Assembly: GCA_900549475.1 (NCBI GenBank)
Contig: UROF01000004.1
Location: 1-64,000, forward strand
From: an uncultured Eubacteriales bacterium
GTDB taxonomy: Bacteria; Bacillota; Clostridia; Oscillospirales; Oscillospiraceae
Reading direction: 5' to 3'
Length of the DNA stretch: 64,000 bases
Shown here: piece after piece, positions 8,110 through 16,162 of the stretch
How the letters are laid out: every line of letters begins with the position of its first letter
Position numbering within the stretch: position 1 is the stretch's first letter
Program-made: the position numbers and the translations under genes
The notes under the pieces: model-generated
What the model saw: the letters and a program-made list of their open reading frames with translations, nothing else
Told to the model about the DNA's origin: nothing
Database searches by the model: none

Positions 8110-9690
8110 TTACGCCGCCCGCCTCAGCATTCCCTGCATCATCGCATACCACTTCGCCGCCGTGTGCCTCGTCACCCCGGCGCCTTTGGCGATGGCCCGA
8201 TAACTGGTCACGTTGGGGTGGAACTTCATGTACATCCAAACCTTCTTCTGCGTTTTGGTGAGCTTATCCGGCGGAGTAATGCCCCGTGCCTGGTCCCGCA
8301 AGGCCTGCCGCTCCGCATTCATCTGCTGGATCAGCACCTTCAGTTTCGCCTCGCACTCCTCCCGAGTGTGGGCGTAGACGCATTTGGAGTGTTTGGTGCC
8401 GTCCGGCCAGGTGGGGGAGTAACGGCCCTCAAACAGGTGGTCATTGATCTGGGTGATACACCCGGTGCCGGGCTTTCGCTTTCGTCCCAGCACTGGCTGG
8501 AAGTTCGCGGTTGGGTCCTGCGCTGCCTGCTCAGGGCTCTCCAACACCTCGTTGCCCAGCCCCCGGTCGATCTTGGCCGCCGCCTCGGTCTGCATATCCC
8601 CGGTGACGTGGGTGTAGATGTCCAGGGTGGTGGCCGCCGACACATGGCCCAGCATGGCGGAGAGGGTCTTCACATCCATGCCGTTTTCCAGGGATAATGT
8701 GGCAAAAGTATGCCGTAAATCATGAAATCTGATCCTCTTACACCCGGCCCGCTCCAGAATGATCTGGAGCCGCCGGCGCACCGCTCCCGGTGTTATGGGT
8801 ATGTCCTCTTTGACCGGCGAGGGGAACATCCACCGGGAGTCTACCGTCTTCTGATACTGCCGCAGCACCTCCACCACGCCGGGCGGCAGGACCAGCCTGC
8901 GGATGGAGGCGCGGGTCTTCGGGACGCTCACCTGGAGCTGTCCCTTCACCTCGTAGACCTGCTTGTTCACGGTCAGGGTCCCGGTCTTGAAGTCCAGGTC
9001 GTCCCACTGGAGGGCCAGCAATTCGCCCCGCCGCAGGCCGGTGCACAGATCCAGGAGAAACAGCTCGAAATAACTTTCCGCCTGGGCCTGGATGAGGAAC
9101 CGCTGGAGCTCCTCCCGGCCCAGCACCTGCATCTCCCGGCCCCGCTTGGGCGGCAGCTTGCAGCCCACCGCCGGGTTGGTGCGGATCAGATCCTCCTGCA
9201 CGGCCTTCTCCAGAGCGGACCGGCAGGCGGCGTGGAGACCGCGCACCATGGAGTCGGACAGCCCTTTGCCGAACTGCTCCGTGCGGATGAGCCGCCCGCC
9301 CGTTTTCATTCGGGCATAGAACTGCTGGAGGTCCTTCTGGGCCAGCTGGTTCAGGGGGATCTTCCCCAGCTCCGGGATGATGTGCTGATAGATCTTCGCC
9401 TCGTAGTTGGCCTGGGTGGTGGGGCGGATCTGGGGCTTGACGTAGTTCTGATACCAGAAGTCCAGCCACTCCCCGAAGGGCATCTCCGGCCGGACCTTCT
9501 CCGTCTTGGAGCCGGTCACCGTTTCACGGAGCTGCTTCAGCTTCTCCTGGCACTCCCGTTTCGTTTTGGCCAGGACGTTTTTCGTTCTGGGCAGTCCCTT
9601 TTCGTCGTAGCCGATGACCACCCGGCCCTCCCAGCGGCCGTCCTTCCGCTGGCGGACGGAGCCTTCGCCCTTTTTCCGCCGCTTACCCAT
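8110..9690 (-). CDS. Tyrosine recombinase 1 with C-terminal HTH-like extension
   Basis: Site-specific integrase of 526 residues. An arm-binding N-terminus (GEGSVRQRKDGRWEGR) and core-binding domain precede the catalytic domain: R220 (TGLRRGE), H323-x-x-R326 (HDLRHTFA), H349 (LGHV) and Y359 (DIYTH), all present. About 130 residues follow the usual end and finish in an HTH-like segment (YRAIAKGAGVTRHTAAKWY) that may add DNA specificity. ATG 9690 has AAGGAGG eight bases upstream. The start overlaps the end of recombinase 2 by eight bases, so translation is coupled. Confidence 0.93.
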   Translation of the reverse strand: MGKRRKKGEGSVRQRKDGRWEGRVVIGYDEKGLPRTKNVLAKTKRECQEKLKQLRETVTGSKTEKVRPEMPFGEWLDFWYQNYVKPQIRPTTQANYEAKIYQHIIPELGKIPLNQLAQKDLQQFYARMKTGGRLIRTEQFGKGLSDSMVRGLHAACRSALEKAVQEDLIRTNPAVGCKLPPKRGREMQVLGREELQRFLIQAQAESYFELFLLDLCTGLRRGELLALQWDDLDFKTGTLTVNKQVYEVKGQLQVSVPKTRASIRRLVLPPGVVEVLRQYQKTVDSRWMFPSPVKEDIPITPGAVRRRLQIILERAGCKRIRFHDLRHTFATLSLENGMDVKTLSAMLGHVSAATTLDIYTHVTGDMQTEAAAKIDRGLGNEVLESPEQAAQDPTANFQPVLGRKRKPGTGCITQINDHLFEGRYSPTWPDGTKHSKCVYAHTREECEAKLKVLIQQMNAERQALRDQARGITPPDKLTKTQKKVWMYMKFHPNVTSYRAIAKGAGVTRHTAAKWYAMMQGMLRRAA

Positions 9691-10891
9691 GGCGTGCACC
9701 TCCTTCCGGCCGGTCTCTCTGCCACGGTTTCAGGTCCTTCCCCAGGAGATCTTCCAGAAAGCCGCCCACGATGTGGCTGGCCTCCTGCTGCATATCCGGC
9801 GTCACATGGGTGTAGGTGTCCAGGGTGAAGCTGGCGTTGGTGTGGCCCAGGATGCCGGACAGGGTCTTGGCGTCCACGCCGCTGGTGAGGGCGTGGGTGG
9901 CAAAAGTGTGCCTTAAATCGTGGAATCGGATCGCAGGCAGCCCCGCCTCTCTTAAGATTCGCTTCATCCAGTAGTAGGCGGCACTGGGGCGTACCGGCTT
10001 CTCCGGAGCCAGAGGTTCCGGGAAAATCCACTGACTGACGGCGTGCTTTTTCCGCTCCTTCAGCCGCTGGACGGTGCTGGGCGGCAGACGAATGGTCCGC
10101 CGGCCCTGGCTGGTCTTCGTCTCGCCGATCTCCAGCTCTCCGGCCTTGGGGACATTTACCGACCGAAGGACCCTCAGCGTTCCGGCCTTCTCGTCGAAGT
10201 CCTGCCACATGAGACCGCAGATCTCGCCCCGCCGCAGGCCGGTGGTCAGCTCCGTGTAGAAGAAGTCACGCCAGATCTCGCTGCGGTCTACCGCCGCCAG
10301 GAAGATGTCCATCTGCTCCTTTGTGAGGATCTGTTTGGGACGATGGTTGGCCTTGGGCACCACGGCCCCGTCGGTGGGGTTCCGGGCGATCACATGGGCC
10401 GCCTCCGCATCTTTCAGGCACCGGTGGAGCATGGCGTGGATGCGGAGCACCATGGTGTCCGACAGCTCATGGCCGTGTTCCGGGTGCTCGCGGACGCGGC
10501 CCTCGTGTTTCAGCTTTCGGTACAGCTTCTGGATGTCCATGCGGGTCACTCGGGAGACGATCTTATCCCCCAGATAGGGCTTGATGTAGCACCGGATGAA
10601 CTGCTCGTAGCTGCGCAGGGTGTTGGGCCGCAGGGTGGCGGCGCCGTAGTCCTCCATCCACCGGTCCAGCCATTCCCCCAGGGTCATGCGGCTGTCCTCG
10701 GTGAGCTCCACATCCTGAAAGGCCTCCAGGTCCCGGTGGAGCTTGTCCAGCAGTTCTTTCTGGGTCTTTGCCAGGACATACCGGAAGATGGGCTCGCCGT
10801 TTTGTTTGTGGCCCACCACGATGCGGCCCTCCCAGCGGCCGTCCTCCCGCTTTCGGACCATGCCGTCGCCGGACGGCCTGCGTTTTGCCAT
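9683..10891 (-). CDS. Tyrosine recombinase 2
   Basis: A 402-residue integrase with the complete catalytic set: R220 (TGLRRGE), H324/R327 (HDLRHTFATHA), H350 (LGHT) and Y360 (LDTYTH). Its N-terminus resembles that of recombinase 1, so the pair is an ancient duplication, but it lacks the C-terminal extension. It is translated four bases after DUF6809 and overlaps recombinase 1. Two recombinases may act together for integration and excision, or one may recognise a different site. Confidence 0.93.
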   Translation of the reverse strand: MAKRRPSGDGMVRKREDGRWEGRIVVGHKQNGEPIFRYVLAKTQKELLDKLHRDLEAFQDVELTEDSRMTLGEWLDRWMEDYGAATLRPNTLRSYEQFIRCYIKPYLGDKIVSRVTRMDIQKLYRKLKHEGRVREHPEHGHELSDTMVLRIHAMLHRCLKDAEAAHVIARNPTDGAVVPKANHRPKQILTKEQMDIFLAAVDRSEIWRDFFYTELTTGLRRGEICGLMWQDFDEKAGTLRVLRSVNVPKAGELEIGETKTSQGRRTIRLPPSTVQRLKERKKHAVSQWIFPEPLAPEKPVRPSAAYYWMKRILREAGLPAIRFHDLRHTFATHALTSGVDAKTLSGILGHTNASFTLDTYTHVTPDMQQEASHIVGGFLEDLLGKDLKPWQRDRPEGGARHG

Positions 10892-10894
10892 AGG

Positions 10895-11197
10895 CTATTC
10901 CTCCTTATTTGGGTCGAGCAGGCTGCCGTCGTCCTCGTCCAGGGCCTCCAGGATCATGCGGACTCCCAGACGGAACCCCAGGATGAAGTTCTCCAGGGCC
11001 ATGGTGCTGCCGATCTCATTCTCCGCGTTGATGAGCCGGAGCAGCAATGTTTTTTCCTTGTCCTCCAGCAGAGCGGTGAGTTTCTCCTCGCACTCCGCCG
11101 ACTGTTCCATAGCTTTTTTCAGGGCAGTCCCCGATTTGACGATTTGATCGTTGGGGGTGATGTTTCCGAAGTATAGATTTTCCAGTGTGTCTCTCAT
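10895..11197 (-). CDS. DUF6809 family protein
   Basis: A 100-residue, mostly helical, acidic protein starting MRDTLENLYFGNITPND, the hallmark of DUF6809, which occurs on Clostridial mobile elements. The function is unknown. The ATG at 11197 has AAGGAGG eight bases upstream; longer frames have no site. It is the first gene of a three-gene unit with the two recombinases, so a role in recombination or its control is plausible. Confidence 0.75.
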   Translation of the reverse strand: MRDTLENLYFGNITPNDQIVKSGTALKKAMEQSAECEEKLTALLEDKEKTLLLRLINAENEIGSTMALENFILGFRLGVRMILEALDEDDGSLLDPNKEE

Positions 11198-11344
11198 GTG
11201 TGCCGCCTCCTTTGTCAGCAACACACAATACCTGAACTGCATCCAAATAGCCACCCCAAACTTCAACTATTTTCAGAAAGTTATCATCTGCGGGCAGGAT
11301 TTTATCTTTGTATTGCGGTCCAGATTTTGATATGCCTGCCATAG

Positions 11345-11374
11345 AAAAAACCGCCTGCATCTCTGCAGACGGTT
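11345..11374 (-). terminator. Terminator of the toxin-antitoxin operon
   Basis: On the minus strand, AACCGTCTGCA pairs with TGCAGGCGGTT (one G-U) and is followed by TTTTTT. Confidence 0.8.
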
Positions 11375-11413
11375 CCGGTGACAAATCGTTTCTCCCTATG
11401 GAGAAGATTGTCT

Positions 11414-11749
11414 CTATTCGTTTGTTTCGTCGTCCTGCACATCTCCAAAGAGGATGCGAAGATAATCCCGGCGGCCGTAGAGCACACGATCCACATAGAC
11501 ATCGTTGTCAAGAACTCGGTAAAAAGTGAGGTAACTGCCGGTCACCAGGAAACGATAGTCACTCTCGACATCGGCAATCGAGGACAGGGACGCACCAATC
11601 AGACTGTGCTCCCGCAATCTGCGGATGTCCTTTGTGATGTTCCGTACCGTGGAGATCGCCGCGCTGGGATTTTCCAAATTCTTTGCGATATAGGACTTGA
11701 TCCCGGCCAAATCAGCCTGCGCCTCGTCGGATAAATGCAGGTTATTCAT
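11414..11749 (-). CDS. RelE/ParE-family toxin
   Basis: A 111-residue toxin with the RelE/ParE fold pattern: N-terminal helices (LSDEAQADLAGIKSYIAKNL), then strands with YRFLVTGSYLTFYRV and a C-terminal VDRVLYGRRDYLRILFG. It likely cleaves mRNA on ribosomes or poisons gyrase; the subfamily cannot be decided by eye. It overlaps the upstream antitoxin gene by eight bases, the usual antitoxin-first order. The pair would stabilise the element. Confidence 0.87.
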   Translation of the reverse strand: MNNLHLSDEAQADLAGIKSYIAKNLENPSAAISTVRNITKDIRRLREHSLIGASLSSIADVESDYRFLVTGSYLTFYRVLDNDVYVDRVLYGRRDYLRILFGDVQDDETNE

Positions 11750-11996
11750 CTGCGATTCCGAGATGTTTTTCTACGGCCTCCAGCGTCAACCAGCCCTTTT
11801 CCTCCCCGGACTTGCGGCCCTTGGCCAGCTCGTTCATCAGCCGGAGGGTGGCCTGTGTCCGCTCATAGTCCTGTATGTCCACGATGGCGTAGCGTCCCCG
11901 GCCATTCTTCGTCAGAAAAACCGGAGCGCCAACTGCCACATCACGCAGGACCTCCGTGTAATTACGCAGATCAGAGATGGGTTTGATGTTCGGCAT
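11742..11996 (-). CDS. Phd/YefM-family antitoxin
   Basis: An 84-residue antitoxin. The N-terminal DNA-binding part (IKPISDLRNYTEVLRDVAVGAPVFLTKNGRGRYAIVDI, in two blocks) is typical YefM, and the C-terminal helix would wrap the toxin. ATG 11996 has AAAGGGG upstream. It probably represses its own operon together with the toxin. Confidence 0.87.
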   Translation of the reverse strand: MPNIKPISDLRNYTEVLRDVAVGAPVFLTKNGRGRYAIVDIQDYERTQATLRLMNELAKGRKSGEEKGWLTLEAVEKHLGIADE

Positions 11997-12083
11997 GGTA
12001 TTCAGCCCCTTTCTTGCCCTTAGTATACCTCGATCTGCTGTAAAATTCAACAGCATTTTTTACTGCGGTTTCGTTGGCGATTG

Positions 12084-13889
12084 CTACCACCCCATGGTCA
12101 TGCCGCCCATGTCCTGCCGGGGAGTTTCCTCATGATCGTCCGGCTTGTGGCCCATGGCGATCTTCTTTTTCTGGATTTTCCGCCGCAGCTTTCGGTCCAC
12201 CTGCTGTCCCACCGGGGCGGCGGGCGGCACCGAGTTGTCACGAAAGATCTGACTCAGATGGTGGAGCAGCCGGGTGGCCGCCAGGAACACATTGGGCCTG
12301 CACGTCTGATCGAAGTGCTCCAGAAAGAAGTCGGCGTACTCGTTTCCCTGTTCCGCCGATTCATAGAAATACGCCCAGGCCTGTTCTCGGTCCTGTTTGA
12401 CGCCCTGCCCAGTGAGGTAAAGCTTTCCCAGCGTGTACTGGGCGTATTGGTTGCCCTGTTCGGCGGAGAACGTCAGGTAGTCTACCGCTTTGGGCACGTC
12501 TTTCGGGATATCTCTCCCCTCCAGATACAGCTTTCCCAGGCGGTAGGCGGCCCAGGAGTTCCCCTGCGCCGCCGCTTTTCCATACCAGGATACCGCCTCA
12601 TTCGTTCGATTTTGGCCTTGCAGGAACTTTCCCAGCGCGTATTGGGCGAAGTCATATCCTGCGTCCGCCGCCCGCCGGAACCACAGTTCCGCCTGCTCAT
12701 CATCGGGGAGAACGCCTCGTCCGTCCCGCCAGCACTTGCCCAGTTGGTAGGCGGCCAGGGGGAAGCCTCTCTGCCAGAGCTGCTCCAGCACCTGCACCTG
12801 TTTCGCCTTTTCACTCTCCGGATTTTCGTACTCCTCCAGCACTTCCTTGGCGCTCTGGTAGATTTCGGCCATCCGCCAGTTGGAGTTCCAGGTGAAGTAC
12901 ACCGCATCCTGGTCCTCATCCACTTCATCTCTCATGCGGGCGTCCTCGAAGGTAAATGTACTGAGCCGGAGCCGCTCCGCCTCCCGGATGACCATGTTCT
13001 TGATGGCTTTGAACTCCTTCTGCTGTGAGAGCAGCAGGTGTTCTCTGGGGGCGTCCTTGTAGTAACGCTCCAGTTCATCTCGGAGTTGATTCCACTGTTC
13101 GTAGCACTCCGCCACCTCGGGAACTTTGGCCAGTTCGTCCACGATAGCGTCCACCTGCGCCTTCACCTGCTTCTTCAGGTAGCCATATGCCTTTTTGCCC
13201 CTGTGGTCCTCCAGCATTTCGGCCAGCGTCTCCATCTGCTCCGCGATGACCGGATTGTGGCACAGACCTGTCTCCATCTCCCGGATGAGCCGCCCCATGG
13301 CCTCTATCGCCGCGTCCCGCACTTGGCTGTAGGACAGATCTTTTTTCTGGTAGAGAGACAGCAGATCGTCTCGGAAGATCTCATTGGACAGCTGGGAGCG
13401 CATGTTCTCGATACCCTTTTCCGTTAGAAATCCCTGCTTGGGGTCCGCTGACCAGACCATCATGTGGATGTGGGGATGGTGTTTCTCATCGTGGAAGGCG
13501 GCACACCAACGAAAACTGCTTGGCGAAATTTTCATGGCCTGAGCCAGTTCCGTCTGGTGGGCCAGCAATAACCTGCGCCAGCTCTCGCTGTTCTCATAGC
13601 CCAGCCGGTGAGCGTCCTCCCGTTTCAGGGAGTAGACGAAGGTCCACACCGGCCCGGTGTGCCCGGTGATCTCCTCCATGGTGTTCTCCAGATCGGCAGG
13701 ACCGTCGGCGGAGAACAGACCGTGAGAGCGGGGACGTTGGGCCATGTATTCCAGGTAGCCGCCGCCGTCATGGGAGGGGGATGGAGCCTCGATCAGCTCC
13801 ACGCCCTCCCGGGTGGCGATGTATTCGGCGTAGTGTCCGCCGCCGTTTCCCGGCTTGATGTAGCCCGACTTCTGGATCAACCCCGGCAT
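12084..13889 (-). CDS. MobP3-type relaxase fused to Sel1 repeats
   Basis: Relaxase of 601 residues that would nick oriT and stay covalently bound to the transferred strand. Visible are the N-terminal tyrosines in YAEYIATREG (residues 20-29), the metal-binding HHPHIHMMVW motif at 137-146, and a helical linker. From about residue 376 to 515 there are four Sel1-like repeats (LGKxxxxGxGVxxDxxxAxxWxxxAAxxG pattern), followed by a basic tail. The Sel1 array probably makes protein contacts, for example with a host or ICE coupling protein. GTG-ATG: I use the ATG at 13889, seven bases after AGGAGG, touching the stop of the accessory gene. Confidence 0.87.
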   Translation of the reverse strand: MPGLIQKSGYIKPGNGGGHYAEYIATREGVELIEAPSPSHDGGGYLEYMAQRPRSHGLFSADGPADLENTMEEITGHTGPVWTFVYSLKREDAHRLGYENSESWRRLLLAHQTELAQAMKISPSSFRWCAAFHDEKHHPHIHMMVWSADPKQGFLTEKGIENMRSQLSNEIFRDDLLSLYQKKDLSYSQVRDAAIEAMGRLIREMETGLCHNPVIAEQMETLAEMLEDHRGKKAYGYLKKQVKAQVDAIVDELAKVPEVAECYEQWNQLRDELERYYKDAPREHLLLSQQKEFKAIKNMVIREAERLRLSTFTFEDARMRDEVDEDQDAVYFTWNSNWRMAEIYQSAKEVLEEYENPESEKAKQVQVLEQLWQRGFPLAAYQLGKCWRDGRGVLPDDEQAELWFRRAADAGYDFAQYALGKFLQGQNRTNEAVSWYGKAAAQGNSWAAYRLGKLYLEGRDIPKDVPKAVDYLTFSAEQGNQYAQYTLGKLYLTGQGVKQDREQAWAYFYESAEQGNEYADFFLEHFDQTCRPNVFLAATRLLHHLSQIFRDNSVPPAAPVGQQVDRKLRRKIQKKKIAMGHKPDDHEETPRQDMGGMTMGW

Positions 13890-14302
13890 CACTCAGCCTC
13901 CTGTTGATAGCGGACAGCGTCCTCGAAACTGATTTCACCGTTGGTTTCCTTCACCTCTTTGACGCACCGGACCCGGGCTTTTCGCAGCTGATCCGGGTCG
14001 ATCTCTATGTCGGCAGCCAGGATATTCCCCATGAGGTTTTGATCCACCGACAGCTTGAACAGCAGGTGTCCCATCCGTTTACCGAATGCATTCAGCTTGC
14101 CTTCCAGCACATCGGACAGGACGCGGGGCAGGTAAGCATCGGCAGATTCCGCATCCAGATAGCCGGAGTAGAAACGAATGGCCTTTTCGATAAATTCATT
14201 TCTGGTGGAGCAGTTATCTCGCCGGTAGCGCGATTCCACCTCGGTCCAGGCGGATTCACTGAGCCAGACGGAATGTTTCTTATTTTCCTTTTTCAAATTC
14301 AA
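13889..14302 (-). CDS. Relaxosome accessory protein (MobC-like)
   Basis: A 137-residue protein whose first 45 residues resemble a ribbon-helix-helix domain (HSVWLSESAWTEVESRYRRDN, then RNEFIEKAIRFY). This fits DNA-binding mobilisation partners, placed directly upstream of the relaxase and directly downstream of the candidate oriT. I use the TTG at 14302, six bases after AAGGAG; another TTG two codons later is possible. Confidence 0.7.
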   Translation of the reverse strand: MNLKKENKKHSVWLSESAWTEVESRYRRDNCSTRNEFIEKAIRFYSGYLDAESADAYLPRVLSDVLEGKLNAFGKRMGHLLFKLSVDQNLMGNILAADIEIDPDQLRKARVRCVKEVKETNGEISFEDAVRYQQEAE

Positions 14303-14646
14303 AATCCTCTCCTTATTGCATCAGCGCCGCCCGAAAGCCTGTCACAGCGGGGATTCAGGCGGCTTTTGAGAAAAAACAGCGCCAATCTCAAATCGGGTTG
14401 GTCGGAACAGCGCCAATTCCAGCCCCGGAAACCGCCCGCACTGCGGGCGGAAGTGACCGCCCAGGCGCCATAAAAGCGCCAGGGCTTTCTCCTGCTTTTT
14501 CTTTCGTCCCCCGTAAATCAGTTATGGGGCGGCAAATTCCCCGGATAGGCCTCTTCCGCAGCGGTGGAACAACGGGCCAAATCCGCCCCGAAACCGCCAG
14601 GAGGGGCAGAGTCTTTGCCCCTCCCGAAATCGAGGCACACAGCCCC
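14303..14646. other. Candidate oriT region
   Basis: A 344-bp gene-free stretch inside the mobilisation operon. It holds a 12-bp direct repeat AACAGCGCCAAT at 14375-14386 and 14406-14417, a tight hairpin CCGCCCGCA/TGCGGGCGG at 14432-14450, GGCGC/GCGCC at 14464-14480, and GGAGGGGCA/TGCCCCTCC at 14600-14624. Placement next to the accessory and relaxase genes fits an origin of transfer. No nick consensus could be assigned by eye. Confidence 0.5.
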
Positions 14647-15018
14647 TCATAGGCCGTTACACGGGGAGAGTTGCTTGCTGCAGGGGACGGCGCACTGCGG
14701 CAGGAAAATCCGGAAGTATTCCGCCGGACCGGACACCAGATGCTGGCGCATCATCTCGCCGCATTGAAACAGACGGTACACAGTAATTTGATTGCAGAAT
14801 TCAAATTCCGCACAGCGCTCTTTCGCAAAGGCTCTCTGCTCATCCGTGAGATTGCCGCGGTTCTCATCACAGAGAAACAGTGCCACGGCGTCTTCGTCGA
14901 TGGGCTCACTATGACTGGCGTTCCACTTGCTGATGATGTACTTTCGCTTGTCCACCATAGTCATGGCACACAGGTTGGGATCTTCCTTGATCATACGGCC
15001 CAGTTCCTGCATCAGCAT
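14647..15018 (-). CDS. Hypothetical element protein
   Basis: A 123-residue protein of unknown family with an acidic, helical middle (NLTDEQRAFAKERCAEFEFCNQ) and several cysteines near the C-terminus. It overlaps the HTH gene upstream by seven bases and is surely in the same operon. ATG 15018 is 11 bases from AAAGGAG; the ATG at 15012 is an alternative. No function can be given. Confidence 0.6.
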   Translation of the reverse strand: MLMQELGRMIKEDPNLCAMTMVDKRKYIISKWNASHSEPIDEDAVALFLCDENRGNLTDEQRAFAKERCAEFEFCNQITVYRLFQCGEMMRQHLVSGPAEYFRIFLPQCAVPCSKQLSPCNGL

Positions 15019-15452
15019 CCGGATGCACACTCCTTTCTCTCCAGCGCGGCCAGGCGTTGCTTTGCCTTGTGCTGTTCCAGTGCCAGGTCGGCCATATCCA
15101 TCTGCCGCTCATAGTACTGATCGATGGCCAACTGGATAGGCAGGATATGATAGAGCAGACGGCCGTTGCGCTTGCGACCATCTTTGGTGGTAACGGTCGT
15201 GCGCTCGGTGCGGATGAGCGACCACTCCTCCAGTTCCGCCACATACTTGCGTACCGTGGTCACGCACATGCCCACGCCCTCGCCGATCTCCCGGTAGCTG
15301 AGCAGGCACTGATAGGTCTTGCGATCCTCCCGGCGGAGCAGGAAACTGTACACCGAGATTGCGCCGCGGGACAGCCCCAGATCGTAGATCTCGTTGGGCA
15401 GTGGGAAATAGTTTTTGATGGGATCCCGCTTGGTCCAGCTCTGCTTTCTCAT
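15012..15452 (-). CDS. Helix-turn-helix protein, replication-initiator-like
   Basis: A 146-residue protein with a winged-helix core (LGLSRGAISVYSFLLRREDRKTYQC in part, then SYREIGEGVGMCVTTVRKYVAELEEWSLI). This resembles the N-terminal domain of Firmicute plasmid and ICE replication proteins. ATG 15452 has GGAGGT six bases upstream and overlaps the Xis-like stop by four bases. Replication of the excised element is a plausible job; transcription control is the alternative. Confidence 0.7.
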   Translation of the reverse strand: MRKQSWTKRDPIKNYFPLPNEIYDLGLSRGAISVYSFLLRREDRKTYQCLLSYREIGEGVGMCVTTVRKYVAELEEWSLIRTERTTVTTKDGRKRNGRLLYHILPIQLAIDQYYERQMDMADLALEQHKAKQRLAALERKECASGC

Positions 15453-15658
15453 TTCGCACCTCCGGACTGTTCTTCCACCCACCGAATGAACTTTTCTTTC
15501 GGTACCACCATGCGGCTGCCCACATGGAGTGTCGGGAAACCGGGTTCGTGCATTACCTCGTAGGCGGTGGAGATGGACACGCCCAGCACCTGTGCCACCA
15601 GTTTTGCATTGAGAAACAGCGGCAGGTCGCCGTAGCTTTTACAGACTGACATCTTCAT
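15449..15658 (-). CDS. Excisionase-family (MerR-like HTH) DNA-binding protein
   Basis: A 69-residue protein with a single wHTH (FLNAKLVAQVLGVSISTAYEVMH ... GSRMVVPKEKFIRWVEEQ, cut here), as in the excisionase/HTH_17 family. GGAGGT lies six bases before ATG 15658. The same frame stays open for 122 more codons upstream, but that stretch overlaps the structured leader and looks non-coding. It is the first gene of the operon running through to the relaxase and probably directs excision. Confidence 0.8.
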   Translation of the reverse strand: MKMSVCKSYGDLPLFLNAKLVAQVLGVSISTAYEVMHEPGFPTLHVGSRMVVPKEKFIRWVEEQSGGAK

Positions 15659-15702
15659 TTCAATACCTCCGATCATTTTCAAATACAGAGAAAAATTGTT
15701 CT

Positions 15703-15805
15703 TGCGTTTCGGAGGTCTCTCTGATAAACTGAACACAGATTGGGCTGTGTTTTCCGAAACGCAGCGGGCCGTTGAACTGTTGCAGCAGTTCAGCGGTCTT
15801 TTTTT
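15703..15805 (+). ncRNA. Structured RNA ending in a terminator, antisense to the operon leader
   Basis: On the plus strand, TGCGTTTCGG (15703-15712) pairs perfectly with CCGAAACGCA (15754-15763), enclosing AACACAG/CTGTGTT. A second hairpin CCGTTGAACTG/CAGTTCAGCGG (15769-15796) is followed by CTTTTTTT. This has the shape of a small plasmid-type antisense RNA that would pair with the 5' leader of the minus-strand operon. No convincing promoter was found, so the 5' end is uncertain. Confidence 0.5.
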
Positions 15806-16017
15806 ACGGTGACTGTCTTTTGCCTGTGTTTGGCCATCACCATACCTGTTCCAGCCCTGCGGCCTTGTTTGACACGCACGGCGTTTGCTTCCCCTTGGTA
15901 TGCTCGGCTGCTTCGCCCACAACAGCGTCATGGCAATACTTCTCCGGGGAGTATCATCTCTGGTGATGGGTATTCTATTTTCAAGGTGCAGTACCAGGAG
16001 GACAACGAAAGTTTCCA

Positions 16018-16046
16018 TTGACAAATTGTCTTCCCAATGTTAGACT
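16018..16046 (+). promoter_or_regulatory. Plus-strand promoter for DUF6076
   Basis: A perfect TTGACA, 17 bases, then TAGACT at 16041-16046. It faces the minus-strand promoter at 16085-16113, so their start sites overlap head-on. Confidence 0.65.
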
Positions 16047-16084
16047 GATAATAAATTCAATTAGACAGTCATCGTTGTGGGAGT

Positions 16085-16113
16085 ATCTTAACACACCAAA
16101 ATATATTTGTCAA
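16085..16113 (-). promoter_or_regulatory. Main minus-strand promoter of the mobilisation operon
   Basis: Read on the minus strand: TTGACA (16108-16113), 17 bases, TAAGAT (16085-16090). The transcript would have a leader of about 420 bases before the Xis-like gene. Inverted AGTCTA boxes at 16113-16118 and 16140-16145 and direct TAGACW boxes at 16041 and 16062 surround it. Confidence 0.8.
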
Positions 16114-16162
16114 GTCTATCGAAACTCTAATTTAGTATTAGTCTATTTTTGAGGAGCCGACT

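Noticed and set aside
15659..16024. 122-codon N-terminal extension of the Xis-like gene
   Set aside because: It overlaps two strong RNA hairpins and a poly-T tract on the other strand, has low-quality composition, and a perfect ribosome site exists for the short form.
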